Of a DNA stretch of 64,000 nt, positions 42,416-50,091 are shown one piece after another; position 1 is the first letter of the stretch, and each line of letters opens with the position of its first letter. The DNA lies in NCBI GenBank assembly GCA_964514485.1, contig CAZEWG010000006.1, positions 36,696 through 100,695 on the forward strand, written 5' to 3'. The translations under genes and the position numbers were made by a program. A model generated the notes under the pieces. It was not told where the DNA came from. It saw only the letters and a program-made list of their open reading frames with translations, and searched no databases. This DNA comes from JAEZAA01 sp964514485 (GTDB lineage: Bacteria; Pseudomonadota; Gammaproteobacteria; Pseudomonadales; Oleiphilaceae).

Positions 42416-44050
42416 ATGGGTTTTCAACTCAGAGTAAATAAGTTGTCGCGGAGCTTATGCTGGAAAAGTGCAGGGTTAGCACTTGTTCTGGCCGCGGGCT
42501 CCAATACCGCCGTTGCTCAGCTGACTCAAAACATGGCCGTTGATACGAAGGCCTTGGCTTTGGGTAACGCAGTGACGGCTGACCCTCCCGGTATTAACTC
42601 CATTCATTACAACCCGGCGGGTTTAACCAAGCTGAAAGGGCGCCACTTTTCGGTCACGCTGTTAAACCTGTTTCTGGAAATCGGCGCTGACTTTGATGCG
42701 CCTGAAGGCTACAACGTGTTCGGGATTGACGGTACGGTCAATGACCCGATCATTTCGTCCAATGATCGAAGCAAAACCCGCCAGCCTGCGATTTATATTC
42801 CCGGATGGGGGCTGCAAAAGCTGATTGAGGGGCCGGGCTTGCTGCCCAGCCAGGGCGTTTCCTTCAATTCGCCAGGTTCTAAGTTCACCTTCGGCACCGC
42901 GGTATACGCGCCCCAGCTTGCGGGTTATTATCGTACTTTTAAAGACCCGGCCCGCTATCTGGCCAAAGCGGTCGCCATGGAGCGTCTGACCTATTTGTCC
43001 CCGACCTTTGGCTACGAGATCAACGATGAGTGGTCGGTCGGGGCGGGTGTGAACTTTTCTTATCACGCTATTGCGATTGATATGATGGCTCGGGCTCCCA
43101 ACATGCTGATGGGGGTGACGGAAGTTCTGCAGGACGCGATCGACTGTCAGGACAAGCGTGAGCCCTTGATGCCATTTCTCGGTTTCTGCGGCGGCAACGT
43201 TGGTCCTTGGGACGATGTGGGCAGCGTGAGCTTTGCGGTTCAGGAAACCCTGTCGCCTACCTTCAATATTGGGGTTCTCTGGGAGCCGACTGATTGGTTC
43301 TCCTGGGGCGCGAGCTATACCAGTGAAGGTAAGATGAAGCTCAAAGGCGACTACGAGCTGGTCTATACCGATGACTGGTCGGGCTTTTGGAATAGCTTTT
43401 CCAACTCGCTGATCGGTTCGATCACAGGCGCCATCCTGGGCCTGCCCACCGGGGTTCCCAGAGAAGCGGGGAACCTGTCCATGAACCTGCGTTACCCCCA
43501 GCACTTCCAGACCGGGATCAGCGTTAAGGTGCATCCGCGCTTGACCTTTAATATGGACGTGGGTTGGACCGACTACAGCGTGTGGGACTCCATGGTGCTG
43601 AAGTTTGACCGAAACCTTGAGTTTTTGACGGCGGCCCGACTGTTGTCTCCGTCCCAGGCCACTCCGAATACCATGATTATCATGATGGAGTATGAGGACG
43701 TCTGGAACTGGGCCTTTGGCGTGGAGTTCCATGCCACTAGCCGTCTGGATCTGCGTGCCGGGGTTGAAATCCGGGATTCGGTTATTCCCAACCATCGACG
43801 TGATACCATGAACCCGTTTGGCGGTGCCAACTTGTATAGTGTTGGGTTGGGGTATCGCTGGGACCGGAATACCGAGATCGATCTGAGCTTGAGCTATATG
43901 CGCTCTTTCGAGGATATTCCCGCGGGCACCAGCTGTAACGTAAACTGTGATCATATCCAGAATATCGTCTATAACCCCTACGCGGGGCTAGACGTGCAAA
44001 CCCGACTGCGGGTCGTGATTGCTGGCTTAACCTTCAGGACAAAGTTCTAG
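42416..44050 (+). CDS. OmpP1/FadL-family outer-membrane protein
   Basis: A 544-residue beta-barrel. After a signal peptide (about 1-35, ending TAVAQ), TKALALGNAVTADPPG and SIHYNPAGL carry the NPA-type N-terminal hatch of FadL proteins. The rest alternates strands and loops and ends in a terminal strand closing with Phe (LTFRTKF), the usual assembly signal. FadL proteins admit long-chain fatty acids and other hydrophobic molecules. Four Cys (in DCQDK, FCGG, CNVNC) lie in loops and could form disulfides. It starts 29 bases after the barrel gene and is probably cotranscribed with it. Confidence 0.87.
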   Translation: MGFQLRVNKLSRSLCWKSAGLALVLAAGSNTAVAQLTQNMAVDTKALALGNAVTADPPGINSIHYNPAGLTKLKGRHFSVTLLNLFLEIGADFDAPEGYNVFGIDGTVNDPIISSNDRSKTRQPAIYIPGWGLQKLIEGPGLLPSQGVSFNSPGSKFTFGTAVYAPQLAGYYRTFKDPARYLAKAVAMERLTYLSPTFGYEINDEWSVGAGVNFSYHAIAIDMMARAPNMLMGVTEVLQDAIDCQDKREPLMPFLGFCGGNVGPWDDVGSVSFAVQETLSPTFNIGVLWEPTDWFSWGASYTSEGKMKLKGDYELVYTDDWSGFWNSFSNSLIGSITGAILGLPTGVPREAGNLSMNLRYPQHFQTGISVKVHPRLTFNMDVGWTDYSVWDSMVLKFDRNLEFLTAARLLSPSQATPNTMIIMMEYEDVWNWAFGVEFHATSRLDLRAGVEIRDSVIPNHRRDTMNPFGGANLYSVGLGYRWDRNTEIDLSLSYMRSFEDIPAGTSCNVNCDHIQNIVYNPYAGLDVQTRLRVVIAGLTFRTKF

Positions 44051-44065
44051 GTTGTTGTGCGCCCT

Positions 44066-45064
44066 ATGAAGTATCTGCTCGTGGCCTTCCTGGTATCGGT
44101 TGCCCCATTGGTGCATGCTGATCGCTACTATACCTGGGTGGATGAGCAGGGCGTGGTTCGTCATACGCTGATTCCTCAGACCGCACCGTCTAAGCCGTCC
44201 TCTGACCAAGTTCTGGGTACCGGGAAGGAAACGCCTGAGTTGGTGAAAAAGCTTGCGGGCTCAAAGCCGGCAGAGGCGGAACCGGTCGAAGAACTGGACC
44301 CGAACGACTACATTGATGCGGGGGAGCTACAGCGTCGGGGGTATGTCCGACCGGGTCAGGACGCCCGATTCTATACCTGGGTGGATCATCAAGGCATGAT
44401 CCACAATAGCCCGTATCCGCCAGCTGCTGAAGATGTTGCGGTCACGGCAAAAGTTGAAAAAAACCTCTCCCCATTTCTTCAGGTCGAACGCTTTCAGCAC
44501 CAGGCGCCCGTTGAATCGGGTCAGGTTGATGACTTTGCCCGTCGCCTGTTCAAACTGGACCAACCTCCGCAAGGCCGTCTGGGAATGCTCCGGGAGCGTT
44601 GCTGCAGTGAGCTGAGCACTACGGAAGTTGTCGAGATCGACCTTGATGACGGTTCAACCATTGAGTTTGATGGGGAACGAGAGCCGCATCCGTTTGTTAC
44701 GGGTGATAGCGTTTACCAGCTGGTTCGTCTGCCTGCGTCCCAGCATGAATACCTCCTCAATATCCGCTCCTTTGTAAAAAGTGAAGTTTTTTATCCGGCT
44801 CTGCTATTTCTGAATCAGCGCTTCGAACCACATCGGCTGGTGACTCAGGCACTGTATGACTTCAAGCCGGAAAACTGGTTTCGCTATGGCTACCTGGAGG
44901 GTTGGGTGAAGGTTGAGCCACAGCACGAAGATGCTTATCTACTGGTTCTGACTCTTGAAGAGGATCTGAATCGGCACAGTCTGGTGACCCGTAAAAAGCG
45001 CGAGGTTGCTGTAAAACATAGCCAGAAGGGCTTGCTTCATATCAGTGTTGAGACTGAGCCGTAG
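44066..45064 (+). CDS. Periplasmic protein with two DUF4124 repeats and a MalM-like domain
   Basis: A 332-residue exported protein: signal peptide (1-18, MKYLLVAFLVSVAPLVHA), a DUF4124 unit (DRYYTWVDEQGVVRHT, about 19-34), a linker, and a second DUF4124 unit (ARFYTWVDHQGMIHNS, about 100-115). From about 165 to the end is a region resembling MalM, the periplasmic protein of maltose operons (VYQLVRLPASQHEYLLNIRS, FFYP-like and EDAYLLVLT parts). No sugar genes are near. Its ATG lies 15 bases after the FadL-like stop; a GTG nine bases earlier is possible. The assignment to MalM is by eye and should be taken as tentative. Confidence 0.72.
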   Translation: MKYLLVAFLVSVAPLVHADRYYTWVDEQGVVRHTLIPQTAPSKPSSDQVLGTGKETPELVKKLAGSKPAEAEPVEELDPNDYIDAGELQRRGYVRPGQDARFYTWVDHQGMIHNSPYPPAAEDVAVTAKVEKNLSPFLQVERFQHQAPVESGQVDDFARRLFKLDQPPQGRLGMLRERCCSELSTTEVVEIDLDDGSTIEFDGEREPHPFVTGDSVYQLVRLPASQHEYLLNIRSFVKSEVFYPALLFLNQRFEPHRLVTQALYDFKPENWFRYGYLEGWVKVEPQHEDAYLLVLTLEEDLNRHSLVTRKKREVAVKHSQKGLLHISVETEP

Positions 45065-45128
45065 CTCAAGGCTTTCTTCTTACGCACCAACGGCTCAGCT
45101 CTGGCGTGGGGCCAATGTAAGTCGCTGG

Positions 45129-45752
45129 TTAAGGGTTACGATAGACCCTGCTGAGTAGGGCCATCGCCCCGTTAATTTGCTTTAGCTTTTCCGCATCCCC
45201 GCCCCGATCCGGATGGTGTTTCATTGCCAGGCGCCGGTATTGCCGCTTCAGTGCCGGATAGCTAACCATCTTATCCAATTCCAGAATCTCCATGGCCTGC
45301 TGTTGCTCCTGAGGCGTAATCACGGCGGTTGATCGGCGCCAAAAATCATTGAGCAGCTTCTCCACGTCATCCTGAGTGTATTGGAAGTTGTTCCAGTCCA
45401 AGTAGAAGTCCCGTAAAGGATCGACTCCTACCAGGGCTTCCGTACCCGGCAGGTAAGGGGTCAATTGAATGCGAAGCGGTGAAATTTCCAGTGACCCGAG
45501 CTGTTCTTGGTGAAACTGGTCGCGGAGTAGGTAGAGGGCATGAAACAGCAGGAAATGCACCCGGTACATGGAAAGGCTGTCCCGCAGGCAGTCCGGCTGG
45601 AATAGGGAGTAGGGTGGAGCACTGAGCTCCCGGATCAGTTCAAATTCGCTGCGGCCTTCCCGGGCGTCAACCAGTAATTGGGTGAGCGTAATCTGCAGGG
45701 GCTCGAGAAAATCGGCAAAATGTTGGTCAGAAGTGTTCAGTACGTTATTCAC
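45129..45752 (-). CDS. DNAJ-related protein with C-terminal J domain
   Basis: A 207-residue protein. About 140 N-terminal residues match the DnaJ-related N-terminal domain (PPYSLFQPDCL, YRVHFLLFHALYLLR). A J domain occupies the last 60, with the HPD tripeptide in KHHPDRGGD. Placing the J domain at the C-terminus is the reverse of DnaJ, and the G/F and zinc regions are absent. It should stimulate DnaK on an unknown client. The start is a GTG with no clear ribosome site. It converges on the exported cluster; the 64 bases between contain no clear terminator. Confidence 0.88.
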   Translation of the reverse strand: MNNVLNTSDQHFADFLEPLQITLTQLLVDAREGRSEFELIRELSAPPYSLFQPDCLRDSLSMYRVHFLLFHALYLLRDQFHQEQLGSLEISPLRIQLTPYLPGTEALVGVDPLRDFYLDWNNFQYTQDDVEKLLNDFWRRSTAVITPQEQQQAMEILELDKMVSYPALKRQYRRLAMKHHPDRGGDAEKLKQINGAMALLSRVYRNP

Positions 45753-45813
45753 GTAGAGAGCATAGCCGAAGGATGGGCACCTGAACAGCCAAATACTCAG
45801 GTGCGGTGGTGCT

Positions 45814-46440
45814 CTAGCTCAGTTTGGCGACCTCTTTAATTCCGCCGAGAAACAGTGCCGCGGCAATTCGGGCCGCTTCCTCGGGCTCATCGGGCGCCTG
45901 CTGGGCTACGGTTAGGCCCATTTCATAGGCGACGCCGAAAAAGGAGGCAGTGAGGTATTTGACGTTGGTTTCGGGAAAGCTTCCCTCGGCCATTGCCTTA
46001 ACAATTTCCGCTTCCAGAGAGTGGAATGCCTGTCCGAGCAGATTGGAATCGTACAGATCGCGAATAGCGCGGTGATTGTCGTGGGCCAGCTCGTAGAGCA
46101 GGGGGTCTTCAATGATGGTTTGAAACAGGGCCAGGTAGGCTGCGTGAATACGTTCATCCAGGTTTTGGGCAGCCTGTTGCAGGGTAAAAAGTTGTTGGTT
46201 CAGGCGTTTTAGGTAGTCGTCCAAGATGGCGCGAAAAATAGATTCCTTGTCGGTGAAGTAGTTATAGAAGGTTCCCGAGGCGAGATTGGTTTTGCTGATA
46301 ATGTCCCGAACAGTTACTTGGTCATAACCTTTCTGGGCAAAACAGTCTCTTGCGGCGTTCAAAATGGCTTGCCGGTTACGCAGCCGGGTCAATTCCCGTT
46401 TCCCGGGTTTAACGGATTCTGGTGTTTTTACACTATCCAT
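45814..46440 (-). CDS. TetR/AcrR family transcriptional regulator
   Basis: A 208-residue repressor. The helix-turn-helix spans about residues 20-68 (ILNAARDCFAQKGYDQVTVRDI, then SGTFYNYFTDKESIF). The C-terminal ligand domain is unlike any I can name. It is divergent from ttcA (175 bases) and 61 bases upstream of the J-domain gene on the same strand, so the two may be cotranscribed. The start region CTATGGATAGTG occurs twice, 20 bases apart, only the downstream copy being in frame. Confidence 0.9.
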   Translation of the reverse strand: MDSVKTPESVKPGKRELTRLRNRQAILNAARDCFAQKGYDQVTVRDIISKTNLASGTFYNYFTDKESIFRAILDDYLKRLNQQLFTLQQAAQNLDERIHAAYLALFQTIIEDPLLYELAHDNHRAIRDLYDSNLLGQAFHSLEAEIVKAMAEGSFPETNVKYLTASFFGVAYEMGLTVAQQAPDEPEEAARIAAALFLGGIKEVAKLS

Positions 46441-46462
46441 AGTTGATTCACACTATCCATAG
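46431..46462 (-). repeat. 20-bp-spaced direct repeat over the tetR start
   Basis: CACTATCCATAG occurs at 46431-46442 and 46451-46462. On the minus strand each copy holds ATGGATAGTG. The offset of 20 puts the upstream ATG out of frame with the gene. It could be a tandem duplication or a pair of operator sites. Confidence 0.75.
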
Positions 46463-46569
46463 ATGCTGAAGTCCAATATACCGCTCCTTGTAAAGCGGCT
46501 TCATTATACATCCTTTATTCTTGGTGTGGATTCCGACCGAGGGGTTTCGCCAGGGTTCGGGGGTTGGAT

Positions 46570-46575
46570 TATAAT
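46570..46575 (+). promoter_or_regulatory. Possible -10 box of ttcA
   Basis: A perfect TATAAT 40 bases before the ttcA start. No recognisable -35 (TCGCCA at the 17-base position). Confidence 0.35.
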
Positions 46576-46615
46576 GCGGGCCCTAGATGTGATGGCGTGA
46601 CTGGTACCAAGTTCT

Positions 46616-47461
46616 ATGACTAGCGAAGAGCAATCCCGCAAAGACAAGCTTGAGCTCAACAAGCTGCAGAAATTACTGCGTCGTAATATGGGCAAGGCAA
46701 TTGCCGACTTCAATATGATTGAAGACGGTGACAAGGTGATGTGTTGTCTCAGCGGCGGTAAGGACTCTTACGCCATGCTGGATATCCTGTTGAACCTGCA
46801 GAAGCACGCACCGATTCGGTTTGAGTTGATTGCCGTCAACCTCGACCAAAAGCAACCGGGCTTTCCCGAAGAGGTATTACCCAATTACCTCAAGAGCCTG
46901 GGCGTTGAGTTCTATGTGATCGAACGGGACACCTACAGTATTGTGCAGGACAAGGTACCGGAGGGTAAAACCACCTGTGCGCTCTGTTCCCGTTTGCGTC
47001 GCGGCATCCTCTATGATTTTGCTGCAGAGCATAAGGTCACCAAAATTGCCTTGGGACACCACCGGGAGGATATTCTGGAAACTTTGTTTCTGAATATGTT
47101 CCATGGGGGGAAAATGAAGGCAATGCCGCCCAAGCTGCGCAGTGATGATGGTCGTAACATTGTCATTCGTCCACTGGCTTATTGCCGAGAGAAGGATATT
47201 GCCCGTTATGCCCGGCTGAGGGAGTTTCCGATTATCCCCTGTAACCTGTGTGGCTCTCAGGAGGATTTGCAGCGCCAAAACATCAAGATGATGCTGCAGG
47301 CCTGGGACAAGCAGTCCCCCGGGCGTTTGGAGAACATGTTCCGGGCGTTGCAGAACGTGGTGCCATCCCATCTGGCGGACATCCAGCTCTATGACTTCAA
47401 CCGCATGGAAAGCAGCGAGCCGAGCGATCGCTTTGATCGTCTGGATGTGATCAATCTGTGA
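46616..47461 (+). CDS. ttcA: tRNA 2-thiocytidine synthase TtcA
   Basis: A 281-residue PP-loop protein. SGGKDSYAMLD (about 46-56) binds ATP. CALCSRLRRG (CxxC, about 121-124) and CNLCGSQ (about 212-215) hold the iron-sulfur cluster, and ALGHHREDILETL is conserved. It makes s2C32 in some tRNAs. hemN follows on the opposite strand past a shared terminator; in E. coli and Pseudomonas ttcA also lies near oxygen-regulated genes. Confidence 0.96.
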   Translation: MTSEEQSRKDKLELNKLQKLLRRNMGKAIADFNMIEDGDKVMCCLSGGKDSYAMLDILLNLQKHAPIRFELIAVNLDQKQPGFPEEVLPNYLKSLGVEFYVIERDTYSIVQDKVPEGKTTCALCSRLRRGILYDFAAEHKVTKIALGHHREDILETLFLNMFHGGKMKAMPPKLRSDDGRNIVIRPLAYCREKDIARYARLREFPIIPCNLCGSQEDLQRQNIKMMLQAWDKQSPGRLENMFRALQNVVPSHLADIQLYDFNRMESSEPSDRFDRLDVINL

Positions 47462-47473
47462 CGGATACTGATC

Positions 47474-47504
47474 AAAAAAGGCGTTCCAGGGGAACGCCTT
47501 TTTT
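47474..47504. terminator. Bidirectional terminator between ttcA and hemN
   Basis: AAAAAAGGCGTTCC (47474-47487) pairs with GGAACGCCTTTTTT (47491-47504) around AGG. It has T runs on both strands. Confidence 0.93.
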
Positions 47505-47511
47505 ATGGGTG

Positions 47512-48900
47512 TCAGATAATTCTGGAAAAACCCTGGGCCGGAGCCTGTTTGGGCAGGTATTGGTCGAACTCCTTGCAGATGGCCCGGATTAACAGACGAC
47601 CTGCCGGGAGAATTGCGATTTCTTCATTGTTCAAGGTCAGCAAGCCATCGTCCGCCATGGGGCGTAAGGCCGCAAGCTCTGCTGCAAAATGGCTTTGGAA
47701 GTCGATATTGAGGCGCTTGGACCATTCGGCAAAGTTGAGCTGGAAGTGGCAAATCAGCTGCATAATGACCGCACGGCGGATGTCATCTTCTTCCGTGAGC
47801 CAGGCGCCCCGTTTGATGGGCAGGCGCCCGGCATCAATGGCCTCCTCATAAGGGGCCATTTCGTGGTGGTTTTGGTAATACGCCCGCCCCACCTGGCTGA
47901 TGGCAGAAACCCCCATCGCGACCAGATCACAGTTGCCATGGGTGGTATACCCCTGGAAGTTCCGGTGTAACTGGCCGGTACGCTGGGCCACCGCCAGCTC
48001 GTCGTCCGGTTTGGCAAAATGATCCATGCCGATGTATTCATAGCCTGCGCTCAGCAAGCGGTCGATGGTTTGCTGGAGGATGATCAGCTTGTGCTCGGGC
48101 GGGGGCAGGTCTTCTTCCCGAATCCGTGTTTGTGGATAGAACCGGCCCGGCATGTGGGCATAGTTGAATACCGAGAGCCGGTCTGGCGACAGTTCCAGGA
48201 CTTTTTCCACCGTGGCGGCGAAGCTTTCGATGGTCTGGTGTGGCAGGCCGTAGATCAGATCCAGGTTGATGGAACGGAAACCTTCATCCCGTGCGGCCTG
48301 GAGGACATTCTGCGTCAGCTCCAATGGTTGGATCCGATTCACGGCCTTCTGGACTTTCGGGTCGAGATCCTGAACGCCGAGGCTGATCCGGTTAAAGCCG
48401 ATTTCCCGCAGCACTTTCAGTGTGTCGGAGCTGGCCTCGCGGGGGTCGATCTCAATGGAATAGTCACCCCGGTCATCATCCCGCAGGCGGAAAAGCCGGC
48501 GGGTCTCGGCCATCAGTTCCCGCATCTGGTCATGGGAAATGAACGTGGGGGTGCCGCCGCCCCAGTGTAATTGTTCAACCTGACGGTCGTTGCCATGCAT
48601 CTCCACCTGCATTTGCATGTCCCGGTACAGGCGGTCCAGATAAGGCTGGGCCTTCTCGCGACGCTTGGTGATGATCTTGTTGCAGGCACAGTAGTAGCAG
48701 AGGTGCGCGCAGAACGGGATATGAAAATACAGGGACAAGGGTTTGCCGCTGAGCCTTCCTTCTTCAGCCGCCTGGCGGCAGTCTGCCTCGCCGAAGCGCT
48801 CATCAAACTGAACCGCGGTGGGGTAGGAGGTATATCGCGGCCCCGACAGGTCATAGCGGCGAATGAGGGATTCGTTCCAAACAACTTGTGGACTGGGCAT
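47512..48900 (-). CDS. hemN: Oxygen-independent coproporphyrinogen III dehydrogenase
   Basis: A 462-residue radical SAM enzyme. The cluster motif CAHLCYYCAC (CxxxCxxC plus the extra Cys) is near residues 63-72. HWGGGTPTF, IEIDPRE, NLDLIYGLPHQT and the C-terminal HRNFQGYTTHG all match HemN rather than the HemN-like HemW. It makes protoporphyrinogen without O2, fitting the adjacent cbb3 oxidase locus, whose hemes it supplies under low oxygen. Only a half FNR/ANR site (TTGAT at 48917-48921) was seen upstream. Confidence 0.95.
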   Translation of the reverse strand: MPSPQVVWNESLIRRYDLSGPRYTSYPTAVQFDERFGEADCRQAAEEGRLSGKPLSLYFHIPFCAHLCYYCACNKIITKRREKAQPYLDRLYRDMQMQVEMHGNDRQVEQLHWGGGTPTFISHDQMRELMAETRRLFRLRDDDRGDYSIEIDPREASSDTLKVLREIGFNRISLGVQDLDPKVQKAVNRIQPLELTQNVLQAARDEGFRSINLDLIYGLPHQTIESFAATVEKVLELSPDRLSVFNYAHMPGRFYPQTRIREEDLPPPEHKLIILQQTIDRLLSAGYEYIGMDHFAKPDDELAVAQRTGQLHRNFQGYTTHGNCDLVAMGVSAISQVGRAYYQNHHEMAPYEEAIDAGRLPIKRGAWLTEEDDIRRAVIMQLICHFQLNFAEWSKRLNIDFQSHFAAELAALRPMADDGLLTLNNEEIAILPAGRLLIRAICKEFDQYLPKQAPAQGFSRII

Positions 48901-49157
48901 CTGAGCTCACCTGATATTGATCGCCAAGTAACTATTCTGTACTGGTTAGTCTGCACTGGTTAGCATGCTTGTTGTATTAGACAACCCTTTCCGTAAGGAG
49001 CGGATCAGAAGTTGGAATGCGGCCTTGGTGTAAGCATTCCGGTTTGATCCAGGTGTGGCTGGAAAGTGCGTAAAGCAGCAGAGTGACAACTAAGCTTATT
49101 CTAAAGCTAACCTCGTTAGGAACCCTTGACCCGGCTCAATGAACCGGGTTGTGGTTT
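48901..49157. other. Structured intergenic region between hemN and the cbb3 locus
   Basis: It contains two near-copies of a 14-base unit (core ACTGGTTAG at 48941-48949 and 48955-48963), GTTGT/ACAAC around ATTAG (near 48971-48985), a 7-bp stem-loop GGAATGC/GCATTCC (49014-49020 with 49034-49040), AGCTT/AAGCT near 49092-49107, and a plus-strand terminator-like hairpin (49129-49149) with TTTTT. It could hold hemN operators and possibly a small plus-strand RNA. No coding sequence is recognisable. Confidence 0.4.
48941..48963. repeat. Tandem ACTGGTTAG repeat upstream of hemN
   Basis: ACTGGTTAG at 48941-48949 and again at 48955-48963, 14 bases apart, 40-60 bases before the hemN start. Spacing and place suit regulator half-sites, but the motif is not one I recognise. 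Confidence 0.6.
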
Positions 49158-49159
49158 TT
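49129..49159 (+). terminator. Plus-strand terminator-like hairpin before the cbb3 locus end
   Basis: ACCCGG (49129-49134) pairs with CCGGGT (49144-49149), followed by TGTGG and TTTTT. The stem can also fold on the minus strand as the end of the TauE-like transcript, but the T run is on the plus side. Confidence 0.45.
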
Positions 49160-49868
49160 AATGCATATGATGGTGGGCGCCGCTATGGAGCAACATGTGC
49201 CAGATGGGCAGCGTCCAGAGTCCGAACCCGATCAGCAAGAGGCCGGTAATCGCCCGAACCGCGCGAAGACGTTGGAAGCGGGTAATCTGCTTGGCAAAGT
49301 AGCCGGTGGCTAACACGGCGGGCAAGGTGCCGAGTCCGAAAAAGGTCATTAGCAGGGCGGCTTCGCCAATGCTGGCGGCGCTGGCGGACCAGGCCAGAGC
49401 GCTATACACCAGGCCGCAGGGCAACCAGCCCCAGATACCGCCCAGCAGGAGGGCTTGCCCGGGGGTACGTACCGGCAGGAGGCGCTGGCTAAAGGGTTGG
49501 AGGTGTTTCCAAAGGTGGGCGCCCACGGCTTCCAGCTTGGTCAGGCCGCTCCACCAACTGGCGAGATAAAGCCCCATGGCAATCAGCATCAAGCCGGCAA
49601 ACCAGCGCAGGATGGGACCAAATACCTGATGCTGGCCGGCCAGGAACCAGCCAATGGCGCCAGCGATCGCCCCGGCTACGGTATAGCTCAGGATGCGCCC
49701 GAAGTTGTAGCTGAGCAAAAGCGGGGAAATTTTTTTGAAGCTGCGCTGCTCCGGGGGGATGGCGAGGGTCAGCGCCCCCATGATACCTCCGCACATGCCA
49801 ATACAATGGCTGCCGCCCATCAGCCCAACGAGAAAGGCGGAAAGATAAGTGATGGGCTCGGCGGTCAA
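49158..49868 (-). CDS. DsbD_2 / sulfite exporter TauE/SafE-like membrane protein of the cco locus
   Basis: A 236-residue protein with about six transmembrane helices and motifs GGSHCIGMCGGIMGAL (near 19-34) and GWLPCGLVYSAL (near 146-157); each helix pair carries conserved Cys as in the DsbD transmembrane family. The C-terminus ends HHHMH, a possible metal site. Such genes close many ccoGHIS clusters and are thought to aid copper or heme handling for cbb3 assembly. The TTG start overlaps the ccoS stop (TTGA), implying coupled translation. Confidence 0.85.
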   Translation of the reverse strand: MTAEPITYLSAFLVGLMGGSHCIGMCGGIMGALTLAIPPEQRSFKKISPLLLSYNFGRILSYTVAGAIAGAIGWFLAGQHQVFGPILRWFAGLMLIAMGLYLASWWSGLTKLEAVGAHLWKHLQPFSQRLLPVRTPGQALLLGGIWGWLPCGLVYSALAWSASAASIGEAALLMTFFGLGTLPAVLATGYFAKQITRFQRLRAVRAITGLLLIGFGLWTLPIWHMLLHSGAHHHMH

Positions 49869-50080
49869 GGCTTGTCTGCTCCTTCTTTTGTGTCGTTCTG
49901 CTGAGTTTTCTTGGACTCCTTGCCAACCGGAATCATGTCCTCATCATCGTCATAGAGAATTCGGTGGGCCGGGCCTTCCAGATCATCGAACTGACCGCTC
50001 TTGACGGCCTTGGCAAACACCAGAACCGCAATCACGATCAGGATGATGGAAAAGGGAACCATAACGATAAAAATTTCCAT
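49865..50080 (-). CDS. ccoS: cbb3 oxidase maturation protein CcoS
   Basis: A 71-residue protein with one N-terminal transmembrane helix (about 6-25) and the conserved SGQFDDLEGPAHRIL-type motif of CcoS. In Rhodobacter CcoS is needed to put heme b and copper into the oxidase. It starts 11 bases after the ccoI stop and overlaps the next gene. Confidence 0.95.
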   Translation of the reverse strand: MEIFIVMVPFSIILIVIAVLVFAKAVKSGQFDDLEGPAHRILYDDDEDMIPVGKESKKTQQNDTKEGADKP

Positions 50081-50091
50081 CGCAGAAACCT

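Noticed and set aside
48911..48930. Full FNR/ANR site before hemN
   Set aside because: Only one half (TTGAT) matches; the other half reads AAGTA. Kept as a half site only.
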